From contig NC_052510.1 of the NCBI RefSeq assembly GCF_014356525.2, positions 12,120,660 to 12,184,659 of the forward strand: 64,000 bases of DNA. Direction: 5' to 3'. A program made the translations under genes and the position numbers. Position 1 is the stretch's first letter, and every line of letters begins with the position of its first letter. The notes under the pieces were generated by a model. The model worked only from the letters and a program-made list of their open reading frames with translations. It ran no database searches and had not been told where the DNA came from. This DNA comes from Nilaparvata lugens (taxonomy: Eukaryota; Arthropoda; Insecta; Hemiptera; Delphacidae). This document shows, piece by piece, positions 1 through 11,098 of the stretch.

Positions 1-13
1 ACACACACACACA

Positions 14-71
<58 letters not shown>

Positions 72-204
72 CAATACCCAAAAACCACTTTTTTGGACTT
101 AGGGGACCTTGAAACGTATAGAAATTTAGAAAATAGGGTACCTTAATTTTTTTCGGAAAGCAATACTTTCCTTACCTATGATAATAGGGCAAGGAAAGTA
201 AAAA
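1..204 (+). repeat. 3' part of CA-microsatellite interspersed element (copy C)
   Basis: The window opens inside a (CA)n run of about 68 bases. The unique sequence that follows is nearly identical to that after the CA runs at 13930-14060 and 16445-16577, and ends in GGCAAGGAAAGTAAAAA. It is therefore the 3' end of the same element; the 5' part lies outside the window. The final ~36 bases can fold on themselves, pairing ACTTTCCTT with AAGGAAAGT. Confidence 0.85.
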
Positions 205-654
205 GGTTACCTCTCAACTTGTATGCGACACACGCATACACACCCACACACGTCAATTGGGGGTGACCATCGGTGAATGGTGTCGGTTTTATCGTTGAGG
301 GTACCGTACCCCGCCAGCCACCCTCCAACATGGAGGGAGGCTTTGAAAGTTGACAGATCATAAATCACATACCCCCGTTACCCCCCATTCACATATAGAC
401 TATGAAGAAAGTAAACGTGCGGCCCTGCAAGCCAATTTTATTCTAGTGAGCCCAGCACATTTAAAAGCTTTATGTGTCACCACCGTGTGGGGGTCACACA
501 TGGGGGGAAAAGGGAGGAGGTATTTTCCAAATTTGTGACCAAACCATACAAACCCCCTCATCTACGTTGCTTTATTATAAGCAACATCAGTGTTGAGTAT
601 GGTGCTATTTCTGACATGTGTTCAGATTAAACCACACTATCTTGTCTACACATA
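205..654. other. Unannotated stretch, no gene seen
   Basis: Mixed-composition DNA with short open frames on both strands, none resembling a known protein and none with convincing splice sites. No repeat shared with the rest of the window was noticed. Confidence 0.5.
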
Positions 655-1945
655 ATATTTGCATATCTCTCACTTTATCACTCACGTTTCTCGCTCTCTC
701 ACATTCCTTCACCCATTGTCAACTTTCTCACTTACTGGATCATTTTTACTCTCTTTCTCTAACATACAGAGTGATTCTCTCACTAATTAAATTTTTCTCA
801 ATATTGTAAATCTTTCTCTTAACTTTTAATCTTTCTCACTATTGATAATTTCTATCACTCTCTCTCTCACACATGATGAATCTCCTAACACTGCTAATCT
901 CTCTCATTGTACTACTTTCTCACTCACCCCTCCATATCTCACTACTTACTGAAAAATTTTTTCTCATTCTCTATCGCTCTCTCACAGTCAATCTCTCACT
1001 TTTAGTGTCTCTCTATTTCTGTATCTCTACCCTTTCTTTCACACACAGTCATTTTCTCTCTACTGTTAATTCATCTCACTTACTTTATCAATTTTTTCCT
1101 TTAACTCTATTTCACTTACTGTATCATTCTCTCTCTTTCACCTATAATATCTCACACTCTATCTTTATTTCTCATTCTCTCTCACATATTTTCCATTGCT
1201 CTTTCTTACTGTCTGCCTATCAATCCATTTCTCTTTCTTACTCCACCCTCTATCTTCCTTACTCTTCTTGTCTCCTCCTGTCAGTTTGTCTCTCTTCATA
1301 TCGTTTTCTCTGTCTCCCTCTCTCTTTTCCCCTTCGAAGTATGATTTGTTTGAAGTTAATTTTGATGTTGTAATATTATATATCATGTATATTCATGTGA
1401 TAATATGTATTCTTCTTCATCCATTTGGAAAATTGTGTATTTTCTCTTTTATAGAATGTGAATGGTTGTGTGGTGGAGAGGACCTTTTCCCCTCCTTCAT
1501 TGTCTCTCATTGTTACCCTCTCTTCTTCACTCTCAATGATTCTCCCAGACTCTCATACCCTTTCTCTCACTCTCCACCTCATTCATTCCCTCTCATTCTT
1601 CCGTTCGAACCCTCTCTTTCACTTTCTCCCTCCTTCTTCCCCACTGTTTTACACTCCCTCTCACTCTCTCTTCCTCTTATTCCTGCTCTTCTCCTCTCTC
1701 TTCCTCGCACTTTTACACTGTGTCATATCTAACCCTTTCTCAAACTCTCTCCCTCATTCTTCCCCACTCTCTCACTTTCTTCCTCCTCCTTCATTACTGT
1801 TCCTCTTTCTCTTTATACTGCTGTTTTCCTCCCTCTTCCTCACACTCTCTCACTCTATCTCACTTTCTCTTTGTTTGTATATCACTCTCTCACTCACTCT
1901 CACTGACACATTCACCCCCATCTCTCTCTGTCATGTTACCCCAGT
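655..1945 (+). repeat. Long pyrimidine-rich tract (CTCTCTCAC-like cryptic repeat)
   Basis: About 1.3 kb in which the plus strand is overwhelmingly C and T. It is built of imperfect CTCTCAC, CTTTCTC and TTCCTC runs without one fixed period. A short AT-rich interruption lies near 1340-1460. Several long leucine/serine-rich open frames run through it only because such sequence rarely makes stop codons. Unlike the tracts near 34, 55 and 59 kb, it does not contain the 290 bp repeat core described there. Confidence 0.8.
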
Positions 1946-2532
1946 GCTGTTGATATGACACGATGAGATAAGCGCGAGCAGCGTATGCCGTTATGGGGCA
2001 TCGCGTTGACAAACAGCCGCGCTACAGATAAGCTTTTCATGATCTACTTGACGCTCAGTCACCAATTTTTAGCCCCATTTATTGATGTCGCGTGGTTTTA
2101 GGGCTCGCAGCGCGGCGGTTTCAGATACGCCATTAAAGGTTGTCAACGTACATGCGTCTACCGGTGTTATGGTCGCGTCGGCATTGTGTTAACGTGTCGT
2201 ATGTCACCCGAAAAGCTGGTGTAGTTTGCTGCGAATAGCTGCACTGGTTGATGATTATCTGATCCATGTACAGCTTGAGGATAGAGTTGGGATTGATGGT
2301 TAGTTTTGCTACCATTACTTAGTTTTAGTACAGTGTACTCCAGGTAAACTTCACGATGAAGGAGCTTTGAGTGACTTTCTCAAGGTTGAAGCGCGGAAGA
2401 AGGAGATTTGTTCCACAGAACACATTTGTGTTCTCTCCTCCGTGGATGAAGCATTGAGCACTGCACTCTATGATCACATATTTTTCCGTTTAAGATAAAT
2501 AATAATAATAATAAGATAAATAAATAAATAAT
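1946..2532. other. Unannotated stretch, no gene recognised
   Basis: The segment 1965-2230 is clearly more G+C-rich and CpG-containing than its surroundings but has no open frame I recognise. The rest is AT-rich with a short (ATA)n/(AAATA)n run near 2500. Confidence 0.4.
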
Positions 2533-3256
2533 AAGAGGTGGATTCAAAAAGGTCTTAAGTCAAAAAAGTAAATTTCTCAGGAACTATTTTTTTTAATTTT
2601 TGATAATATAATTGAATGCTACTTTGGAATAGAAACATTCATGTAATTTTCAGTTTCAAATCCTTCTTTCAAGACAATTAAAAGTGAGATTCAATCACAA
2701 AATTATTTTTTTTAAGATGTTAAACATTTGGTTTTTTTCCAAAACGACCTTAAGTCAGTGACTTAAGCACTTCTGGAAAATTCATATGGGAGACAACTTC
2801 AAACTATTATTATTTATAAGAGCATTGATAATCAGAGCTTGTCTTTAAGATGTCAACAAAGGTATTAATAACTATCTAAGTACATGACAAAATATTAATT
2901 TTTATTTATCAAAATTAATCACATTCTTCTTCATTTCACTGACACGATTCACTAATCAAAGTTAATCAGTCAGCATAACCTCAAAATCACAGCAAATAGG
3001 TGCTGACTGCTGGAATCGCGCATGCGCAAAACGCTTGGCAGCTGACTTAAGCCTGTTTGGAAATGAACAAGGCATGACTAAAGCACTTTTGGGAAACATT
3101 ACTGATTTTAATGTGTATAATAGGTAATTATACTTGACTTAAGCTGTTATGGCATGAATTGTTTTTCCAATGTTAGAAATGATGCTCTAGAATCAGATTT
3201 AACTAAAATCTCAAAATTTGAAAAAAATGACTTAAGCCCTTTTGGAATCCACCTCT
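2533..3256. mobile_element. Terminal-inverted-repeat DNA element with CTTAAG subterminal motifs
   Basis: The ends are inverted copies: AAGAGGTGGATTC on the left and GGAATCCACCTCTT on the right, with GTCTTAAGTC and GACTTAAGC just inside. The motif CTTAAG followed or preceded by a few bases and TTTTGG/CCAAAA recurs near 2555, 2750, 2763, 3046, 3137 and 3229, in both orientations. No transposase frame is present, so it is non-autonomous. A deletion derivative in opposite orientation lies at 51827-52152; it shares about 310 bases of the left part. The superfamily is unclear and no target duplication was seen. Confidence 0.75.
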
Positions 3257-3931
3257 TCTGGTTGAACCAATCATTGGTTTTTGTCTGTGTGTAAACTTCC
3301 GCAGTCGACGACGAAAGGCATTGTTGTCTGGAGACATTCATATTGTCCAAATTCCAAGTGTGCTGAAACAGCTGATCCAATAACTGTCCATTCATTATCT
3401 AGGAAACATAGCACTTTGGATATATCAATATTATCTTACCATTCCAAAGTATTAACTCAACCTCTCCCATTAAAACATAACTTTAAAACATTCAACACGA
3501 TCTTCTAGGTTATTTGAACAAATTGAAACCTTTTCAATCTGAGAACATCACCCTGTCATGGTCGACGACGGCAGGCATTTACGAATAAACGAGACCCCAT
3601 GTTTAGATTGAACAGAACTGGGTCAAGTTTGGAGCGATTAATAGGAATCTATGAATAAATTTATCACTTTTTCAACAGGATATTTCCAGTTCCCCAGTGT
3701 ACGAATTGAATATCCTATCGGAATGAATATGATGAATCAATTAATTCTATCTATCAATGATGCTAAAAAGGCTTGAATAATCCTTTACATGCTTACTAGT
3801 GATTTATGATTGATTTGATTGATTCATTCAAAATTGATCGCGATGTAGAACACAGGTGATCAAAGTAATGAGTAAATCTTTCTCTAATCATTGTGAATCG
3901 ATCTTCTGTAATTCCTCTATCCATTAGAGCC
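3257..3931. other. Unannotated stretch, no gene seen
   Basis: AT-rich, with only short open frames of no recognised similarity. Confidence 0.4.
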
Positions 3932-4159
3932 AGGACCTCCTATATACTACCGGACCTGAGCCTAGAAAAAAAATGACCGCCGTATGTGGTGGTCTTATAG
4001 GAATTCCTACTGAGAAAAAAATCACTAATCAGCTGTTAGAGAGCGGCTCAGTTTGTCAAAATCTCAATTCATCCAGTTCCCGTTTAAAATGTCATTACTA
4101 GCCACCACTTACGGCGGCCATTTTTTTCGTAGGCGCAGGTCCGGTATATAGGAAGTCCT
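3932..4159. mobile_element. MITE with ~58 bp terminal inverted repeats
   Basis: The left end (AGGACCTCCTATATACTACC onward to the GTGGTGG at about 3990) is repeated inverted at 4100-4159 with a few mismatches and a small indel. The internal part is short and non-coding. The flanks ATTAGAGC (left) and TTAGAAC (right) are similar and could be a 7-8 bp target duplication, as hAT elements make. That family assignment is inference. Confidence 0.7.
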
Positions 4160-5790
4160 GTTAGAACTATCATGGAATGTTGTTTTGCAAACTCTCAATG
4201 GGCAAATAACAATGTCATGATGCGAATTCTGTGGATCGACATGAAGTGAATATATAGATGATTTTACTCGATTACGATCAAAAGTTGATACATGGTGATA
4301 CAATAATCGGTAGAATTCGCAGTATACTACACTATACTTACAAATTTCTAGCGTTCTCCACTAAAACAAATTTCTGACGTATGAATTTTCGATGGTGGGT
4401 GGCATCGGTGAAAATTCCTAACTCAGTCTCTCTACGGTGATGATATGAATTTCTATAGAGGTATCAACTGGAAAAAATACGGGACAATTATTGTCAATCC
4501 GGCCGCTACGTGAAGTCGGTTTTTAGCCGGCTCAGGCAACCGTAAACCGCGCAGATATGCGGCAATATTGTTTCTACTTTTTAATGAAACCCACTACAAT
4601 CCACCACCACACATGAGAGTGGCGTTTTTCGAAACAGATGTTGCGAATCAAAAATGATCATCCTGTCTGAATCTTCCCTATGATTGAATGGAGACAATAT
4701 GTTGGCAAAAAATGGTTCGATTATTATCGGAGAGACAGACGTATTGAATGGCATTACTGCAGGAAAACAGGCTGAAAAATTGCACCACCAATCGCTTAAC
4801 ACCGATCATAAAATCGGAGTTGCAGGCATATTGAATGGTATTATTGGTCTATTCACTTGCATATTTGTCAAAAAAACGAATGGTTAAAACAGATGCTTTA
4901 GCAATGATCATGAAATCGCTGGTGCTGACATACGTGAGGATATTATTGGCTTAGGCATTTTGTGTCGGGGAAAATGGCCAGGACTGAAAAATTGCATCAT
5001 CAATAGCTTGTAACGCTTTTCAATTGTAGGATCATATTAAACAGATTGATTTCTCAACTACGAGATATTGAAATTTATTTTGGAGGAAAGTCAATTTATC
5101 ACTTTCTGAAGCTTTAAAATGGGTATGTTCAACTTCAATGCTTCAAATTTCTGGTTAATTATACAGTACCATTGAATAATATTGACAATAGTTTGCATTA
5201 TAACGATTTTCCTCTGATTTCAAGAATGGAAAGTATCAAGAATGAGTAGTCCTGTAAAAATTATAATTGATTTAACCTCTTTGGATTAACGTGATAGATT
5301 CACCACAAAGTTGAATGAAAAATACTCGCTATGTTATAATAATTCTTTCAAGACTCTTCAACTAGCAAATTATCATTTTATAAATTGTATTTTTCTTCAT
5401 GACATTCAATTACTGAAAATTGGACTAATATTATTTCAACTTGCAGATCCTCTGGTATTAAATATGGTGGACTTGAAAAAAATGTTCATTGGTTCCATTT
5501 TTGATTAACAATTCTCTTCTCACCTATGAAAGCAATTTGCGTGAAAATATGTACGAAAAATAGTTGATCATCAAATCTTAGAAAAGATATAACTTTCCCT
5601 TTCAGCTGTAATCATCATTATTTTCAGCTGTAACCATCATTATATTCAAAATCTTTTATCTAACCTTCTCAAAATCTCTTATCTCGATCTCAAATCTTGT
5701 TGGAATAAGAAGGAATTCATTTAAATAAATGTGCTTCATCTTCTATAGATGAATAGTAGGCGAACTCATTCATTGGGAAATATGAATAGA
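4160..5790. other. Unannotated stretch, no gene recognised
   Basis: AT-rich. A 67-codon plus frame at 4684-4887 has an internally repetitive look (repeated ATTGAATGG), and no protein family was recognised. A short duplication, TTCAGCTGTAAYCATCATTAT, occurs twice at 5603-5645 (first eight and last bases shared exactly). Confidence 0.4.
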
Positions 5791-5794
5791 GTTG

Positions 5795-5985
5795 AGCATT
5801 TTCTTATACTTCTAAAATATGGAGCATATGCTTCATTTTCTATGAATAAACGTGAGCAAAACCTTTTGCTCATGCTCATCAAAAAAATGGTTTGAGCGTT
5901 CGCTCAAAAGTAAAAGCTTATGCTCAAAATTGTATGAATAAACTAGAGCATTTGCTCAACTTTTGAAGCAAATGCTCCAAAAGAG
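5795..5985. repeat. GAGCA/TGCTC-rich foldback cluster
   Basis: About a dozen GAGCA or TGCTC pentamers sit in 190 bases, many as local inverted pairs (for example GAGCATTTGCTC and GAGCGTTCGCTC). ATGAATA precedes several of them at roughly regular spacing. It resembles a degenerate foldback MITE, but no clean terminal repeats or target duplication were found. Confidence 0.45.
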
Positions 5986-6964
5986 GTGAGTCTAGTCTGG
6001 AGCAGCTTATCACCTTTTGTTCATAGTGAAATGGCTCATTATCTCAGTTTGGTATGATTCAAGCTCTATCAATCACCAAGTTGATTCAAAAGCCCCAATG
6101 AAGCATACATCTATCTTCTTCACGGTTCTATGAGACCATACACGTCCCATATACTTCACGTACTGATGAGACCGAAGCAGCGACGAATATAAGAAAGACT
6201 CTCATAGAAAGAAGAAATACGAGACTCGTCTAAGTGAATTCCTGTCCTGCACACTCGAGTGCTGGAGCTCGCAGCTCTCATAAACCGAGCTATTAAATAC
6301 TGGCACCGTCATAAAAATAACCCGACAACCATCCTATGTCAACCCTCTCCACTCTTTGGGTACTCAGCGAAATTTTATAAATCATACCATAATGACTAGC
6401 CATACTCTTCTATTACATACTATATCAACGTTTTCTTACCGTGTGGGCTATTAAATTCTGTATTGGATCATTTCTTATTCTAGACTTCGATGTGCTGCTT
6501 GGAGGAGAATATGGGAAATTTTATGTGAATATGGGAAATTCGATGGAAATATGTGGGGAATATTTATAGATACAAAGATGTTGGTCAGATAGCAAGATTA
6601 ACCTATATCGAGAATGGTAATAAGAAAATCGGAGCTGAATAGTTCAGTGAATCTAGACGTTTCCAATGACATACTGCTTGCTATTATAGTTGACTTACGG
6701 TATTTAGATGAAAACGGTAGTGGTCATGAAATGTATGCGCAGTGGCCAGCCAGCTAGATTGCGTCATCGTCACCAAGCGAGGTTTTTAACACCTATTGGC
6801 ATTTTATGAAACGTATTTTTGTAAAAAGAGATGATTGGATATAAAATGACGTCAGCACACCGGAATTTTAGCACAAACATGCGCGTGACACCTTCCGTCT
6901 TCTTCTATATACCGTGGACATACTGACTTTGAAAAGTGATATTGCAGTCCAAATTACTAATAAG
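5986..6964. other. Unannotated stretch, no gene seen
   Basis: Non-coding by eye; no long open frames and no repeat shared with the rest of the window recognised. Confidence 0.4.
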
Positions 6965-7132
6965 ATTGCAGTTTACTCCAAGATAAATGTTGAAGATTGT
7001 TTAATTGTTTGATTCACAATGATTGTAACGATGATTGCAGTAGAAATTGTAATTAAGACTTCAGTCTACTCCACGATAAATTTTAAATATTGTTTAATTG
7101 ATTGATTCACAATTATTTTCGCAATGATTGTT
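6965..7132. repeat. Degenerate tandem duplication, ~93 bp unit
   Basis: Two units share CAGT.TACTCCA.GATAAAT followed by ATTGTTTAATTG and GATTCACAAT. The first starts at about 6965 and the second at about 7058. Differences between them are scattered, so the duplication is old. Confidence 0.65.
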
Positions 7133-8389
7133 CATCTTTGCAAATTTCACTGTGATATATTCAGAATTTATCTGATACTATTCTGAACCATATCAATAGA
7201 TTTAGTGAATTTGGAAGTGTTAGTGACAAAAAATGAAAGTGAAAAGTGGATCTTCGAAAGTGAAACGTGGAAGTGATGATAATCCTTCATTCACCTCTAG
7301 AGCAGACTACAAGAAAAATGGGGTAGAGGAGAATAATATAATAGAATGAAAATTGAGAGACATTTTAAGAAGTAAAAACACACAAAAATATTTATTTTCC
7401 GAGAGGAAGGAATTAAAAAGGAGAACCAATAAGTTTAAAGTAAATAGTTCATACTGTTGTTCGAATTATAATTTTGAAGGATCAATAGAAGACTAATTGA
7501 GCAACCAGAACTCTATATCTAGATGTGAAAACACCTTTTCCTAACCAATGAAAATATGTAGTAGGCATACTATTGATTCATTCCGTCAATCATAAGTAAT
7601 AGAAACATCATTCTTCAGGTTTTTGTTGTCACATAGTTGAAATCGCTATAGAGAGATTTATCACTTCAAACTATCAGTATTCCGTATGAATAACATGTTT
7701 CCCATTCAACCCATACTGCAAGTTTCAATTAGCTTCTCTAAGCATACAAATACCAAACCTGAGTGGTTCTTAATGTGACTTAATTTCGTACGATCACTAA
7801 AACAATAACTACAAGTTAATTGGAGGCCAATTGTGGCTATACAAAGATATCAAAGTGAATTAATTGAATTCGTAGCCATTGTGGTTCTGTGACTGCTAGT
7901 AGAGATTAGATTGACCGCTGTGTGATAAGAAAAGGTGGAACTAGCCAGCTCTGTATCGACTTTTAGCACCATCGCGTGCTCCACCAGATTATAATCTACA
8001 ACATTGTTATTATTTAGTGTAAATAACAGTCCAGCTTTCGTGTAAACATTGTGTAAATAAAGACTGCAGCCTCATAACAACTGCTATGAGGAACAATATA
8101 ATAACCCCTTCAACTCTCGGTCTTCGCTACACTACAGAAAGGCGAAAAAACGAGTCAAAATGGTGAATAGCATGCTAAAAAGAAGTTGCACCAGTTTATA
8201 CCTCCTATTGGAATGACCTAAATTGTATGTTTGGTTTGCAATGTCTGTCTGCGATATTCGGTTAAAGTTTGGAGTGTGGGTTGGATGTGTTTGAAACATG
8301 TTCCAAACTATCCCAGCCAATTAAACTGTTGGCTCGTATGAGGGATTGCATTCCTATGAGATTACATTAATTGAGTATTTGATATTCGA
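7133..8389. other. Unannotated stretch, no gene recognised
   Basis: AT-rich. A sequence near 7990-8110 with an AATAAA signal and a CTCATAACAACTGCTATGAG hairpin resembles a retroelement 3' end. No terminal repeat partner was found, so it is left unassigned. Confidence 0.35.
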
Positions 8390-9325
8390 TGGAGAACTCA
8401 GTCATATTTGACAAACTCAGCACTGAGTTTTTGATTAATTCTCGCTACTCAACTGCATTGCGCTTCTTATTTATTCCTTGAACACAAGAGTAATTACTAT
8501 GATTTTGATTAAAGCATCAATTGAGTATTTTAAATTCGATAAAGAATCAGTCATATTTGACAAACTCTGCACTGAGTTTTCAATTCATTCTTGTTACTCA
8601 AATGAACTGAGCAACTCATATATTCCTTCAAAACAAGTGATTACTATGATTTTGAGAGGAAAAATGACCTGAAGTTCGAACCAGAACACTCTCTATAAAT
8701 GATTGTTCATGATTGACGAACTCTGCACTGAGTTTTTAATTCATTCTTGCTAGTCAAATGCACAGAGCTACTCATTTATTCCTTCAACAGAAGTAATTAT
8801 TATGATTTTGAGAGGGATAATGACCTGAAATTCAAATCAGAACCCTCTCTGAATTGATTGATCATATTTGACGAACTCTGCACTTAATTTTTAATTCATT
8901 CTTGCTAGTCAAATGCACAGAGCTACTCATTTATTCCTTCAACACAAGTAATTACTATGATTTTGAGTGGAAAAATGATATGGTGTTCGAATCAGAACTC
9001 TCTCTTAAATTATTCTCCATATTTAATGGACTTTCAATACTGAGTTTTAATTCATTCTTGCTACTTAAATGCACTGAGCTACTACTTATTTATTCCTTGA
9101 ACATAGCAATTACTATGTTTTGAAGAGGAAAAATGACCAGAAGTTCGAATCAGAACTTTCTCTGAAATGATTGTTCATATTCGACGAACTCTGCACTGAG
9201 TTTCTAATTCATTTTTGTTATCTAAATGCACTGTGCTACTTATTTCCTTCAACACAAGTAATTACTATGATTTGAAGAGGGAAAATGAGTAGCAGTTTGT
9301 AATAGAACTCTCTCGAAAATGATGG
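8390..9325. repeat. ~155 bp satellite, about six tandem copies
   Basis: The landmark TGACRAACTCTGCACTGAG recurs near 8409, 8557, 8715, 8870, 9025 (diverged) and 9182, a spacing of 148-158 bases. Each unit then carries TAATTCATTCTTGCTACTC, TTATTCCTTCAACACAAG, TAATTACTATGATTTTGAG and GAACTCTCTC in the same order. Copies differ by substitutions and small indels. The array decays at both ends. Confidence 0.9.
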
Positions 9326-9601
9326 AAAACATCACATCATATCGCAGATCAAGTCAAGTTTCCAATTAATTAACGCACTTTCCATTGCCCACGCATAGGG
9401 AGAATAGGGAGGATGGGGAGAATAGAAAAGGAACGAATTCAGAAAATTATAGATGGGATGTATGGATACGTTTTCCATAGTCGTCTCCCTACAAGGATAC
9501 GGTAATTTGCCTGTTCATACATCAATCTCCCCATCACATCCATCACGTTTTTATGAATAAATTTTTTCATAAGAGGTTGTCACTAAGAGGAGTCTTTTTG
9601 G
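9326..9601. other. Non-coding spacer
   Basis: Contains a purine-rich GGGAGAATAGGGAGGATGGG run near 9398. No gene seen. Confidence 0.4.
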
Positions 9602-9655
9602 ATTGAATGAAAAAGGCTAAGAAATTGTCAAAAACCACTGATTTATTGATAATTA

Positions 9656-9694
9656 GAAAGACCGGTTTCGGTTATTACACCATTGTCAATCTCT
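9656..9694 (-). ncRNA. Hammerhead-ribozyme-like motif (left arm)
   Basis: This is the exact inverted partner of the motif at 10041-10080. On the minus strand it reads AGAGA, TTGACAA, a GGT/ACC hairpin, GAAA, CCGG, TC and TTTCT in order. See the right-arm copy for the fold. Activity is not established, because the core box is TTGACAA rather than the canonical CTGANGA. Confidence 0.45.
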
Positions 9695-10040
9695 GATAAA
9701 CTAAAACTAAATACAAGAGCAGCAGAATTTATACTAGTAGGCGAGTACTGCTATTGGTCGAGGGCATGAACGCCTGCCATTGGCCTATCTAGACAGTCTC
9801 CTCCCCCTCAACGGTGTGACAAAATGGTGTGAAACACTTGTTTTCTTGGTTCTTATTTTGTACTCAAAGTAAATTTTATTATCATGGCGATTCTGTTGCT
9901 TAAGCCGCCATTTTGTCACACCGTTGAGGGGGAGGAGACTGTCTAGCTAGGCAAATGGCAGGCGTTCATGCCCTCGACCAATAGCAGTTCTCGCCTACTA
10001 GTATAAATTCTGCTGCTCTTGTATTTAGTTTTAGTTTATC

Positions 10041-10080
10041 AGAGATTGACAATGGTGTAATAACCGAAACCGGTCTTTCT
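10041..10080 (+). ncRNA. Hammerhead-ribozyme-like motif, minimal type I (right arm)
   Basis: The segments appear in hammerhead order. Helix I 5' strand AGAGA is at 10041-10045 and the first core box TTGACAA at 10046-10052. One unpaired T follows, then helix II GGT/ACC (10054-10056 with 10063-10065) closed by GTAATA. The second core box GAAA is at 10066-10069, then palindromic CCGG, TC as the UH cleavage site (10074-10075), and helix I 3' strand TTTCT (10076-10080), five pairs with AGAGA including one G-U. Canonical C3 and G8 are U and A here, which would keep that pair. Penelope-like elements are known to carry such minimal hammerheads with a palindromic helix III loop. Cleavage is untested. 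Confidence 0.5.
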
Positions 10081-10135
10081 AATTATCAATAAATCAGTGG
10101 TTTTTTTGACAATTTCTTAGTCTTTTTCATTCAAT

Positions 10136-11098
10136 ATGAATAATTACCACAATATCAACTTCTCAACTACACAAAAAGTCTTTTTGACTGTAAATGAATA
10201 TGATGCAACAAATTCATCAAATATACATCATTTATAATCCACATTCTATTCCAAAAGCAGAAATGAATAAATTAGCTGTTGACAGGTAACTCAAATAACT
10301 AACAAAACCTGAAAACAAAAAGCAATATAATATATTATCTCATTATCAGCCTTTCATTTGCAGCTGGAGTGAATAATGGGGCAATAAATATTTACCACCA
10401 ATCGCATGCTAGCTCTGTTCATGATCACAGTCTGTCAGAGGCATTAGTTTGCCAAGTCTGCACTATTTGTCTCATCAGACAAGTTTACTAGTTTCCGGAG
10501 CTTAGAAGAGATATTGATAGTACTGTCAGTCGCATTGATACTAGTTTTAGTCTAGTATCCTAGTATCCTAGTATTCAGTCGGGTCCCTGCTGTACTTGGA
10601 AATCAGCTACAAGTCTTCGCGAGTGAATCGATTTGTCTCATTCGCTGCAGTTCGATTCATGAATTATAGATGAGCGATTTTCCGTCGAGAGAACTCCGAA
10701 CCGGAGAGAATCCATTTCATTAGCGATAAGACGTACATTGATTGAAGTAAGTAGCTGCACGTCAAGTGATAGAATAAGAGTTTTATTTTCACTCCAAGAT
10801 CAGCTACTGGGGAATTAATAGTTCAAGGAGTTGAGTGTCTAGGTTCAAAGTACTGCTCGTAGACTACATGGTATAAAGGTGCGAACAGAGCGAGTAAGTC
10901 ATGATGTAGATCATGTTGATATTTATGCAGGAGGAGATGGCATGATATCTGTCTTTGGTCTCTCATGGAATACAACTTCATGAACATGGAGAAAATCATT
11001 ATCAACTTCTTTTTCATATAACTCATTCCTATCAAAAACCAATTGGAAGTTTCTATCATGTATCTTACTCGTTTAAGAGACTCTCGAATAACCGTAAA
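10136..11098. other. Unannotated stretch, no gene recognised
   Basis: Contains a short CTAGTATC triplication near 10552. A 78-codon minus frame at 10823-11059 matches nothing I recognise. Confidence 0.4.

Larger units (their letters stand above)
9602..10135. mobile_element. Large foldback element (226-228 bp inverted arms)
   Basis: The left arm at 9602-9827 and the right arm at 9908-10135 are near-identical reverse complements with only scattered mismatches. They surround an 80 bp centre. Reading outward, each arm carries ACTAGTATAAATTCTGCTGC, then a hammerhead-like motif with ACCGAAACCGGTC, then AATTATCAATAAATCAGTGG with a polyadenylation-type AATAAA. The arrangement is two copies of one retroelement end joined head to head with their 3' ends outward. 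The ACCGAAACCGGTC signature and inverted terminal copies suggest a Penelope-like origin. That origin is inference, as no reverse transcriptase is present. Confidence 0.85.

Noticed and set aside
873..1958. Overlapping leucine/serine-rich open frames of up to 178 codons
   Set aside because: They lie wholly in pyrimidine-rich sequence, which almost lacks stop codons on the plus strand. There is no domain, splice context or codon bias.
7990..8115. Solo LTR ending with AATAAA and a short hairpin
   Set aside because: No TG...CA boundaries, target duplication or second copy could be identified.
8390..9325. CRISPR-like array
   Set aside because: Repeats are ~155 bp tandem units with no short direct repeats and unique spacers. 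The genome is eukaryotic.
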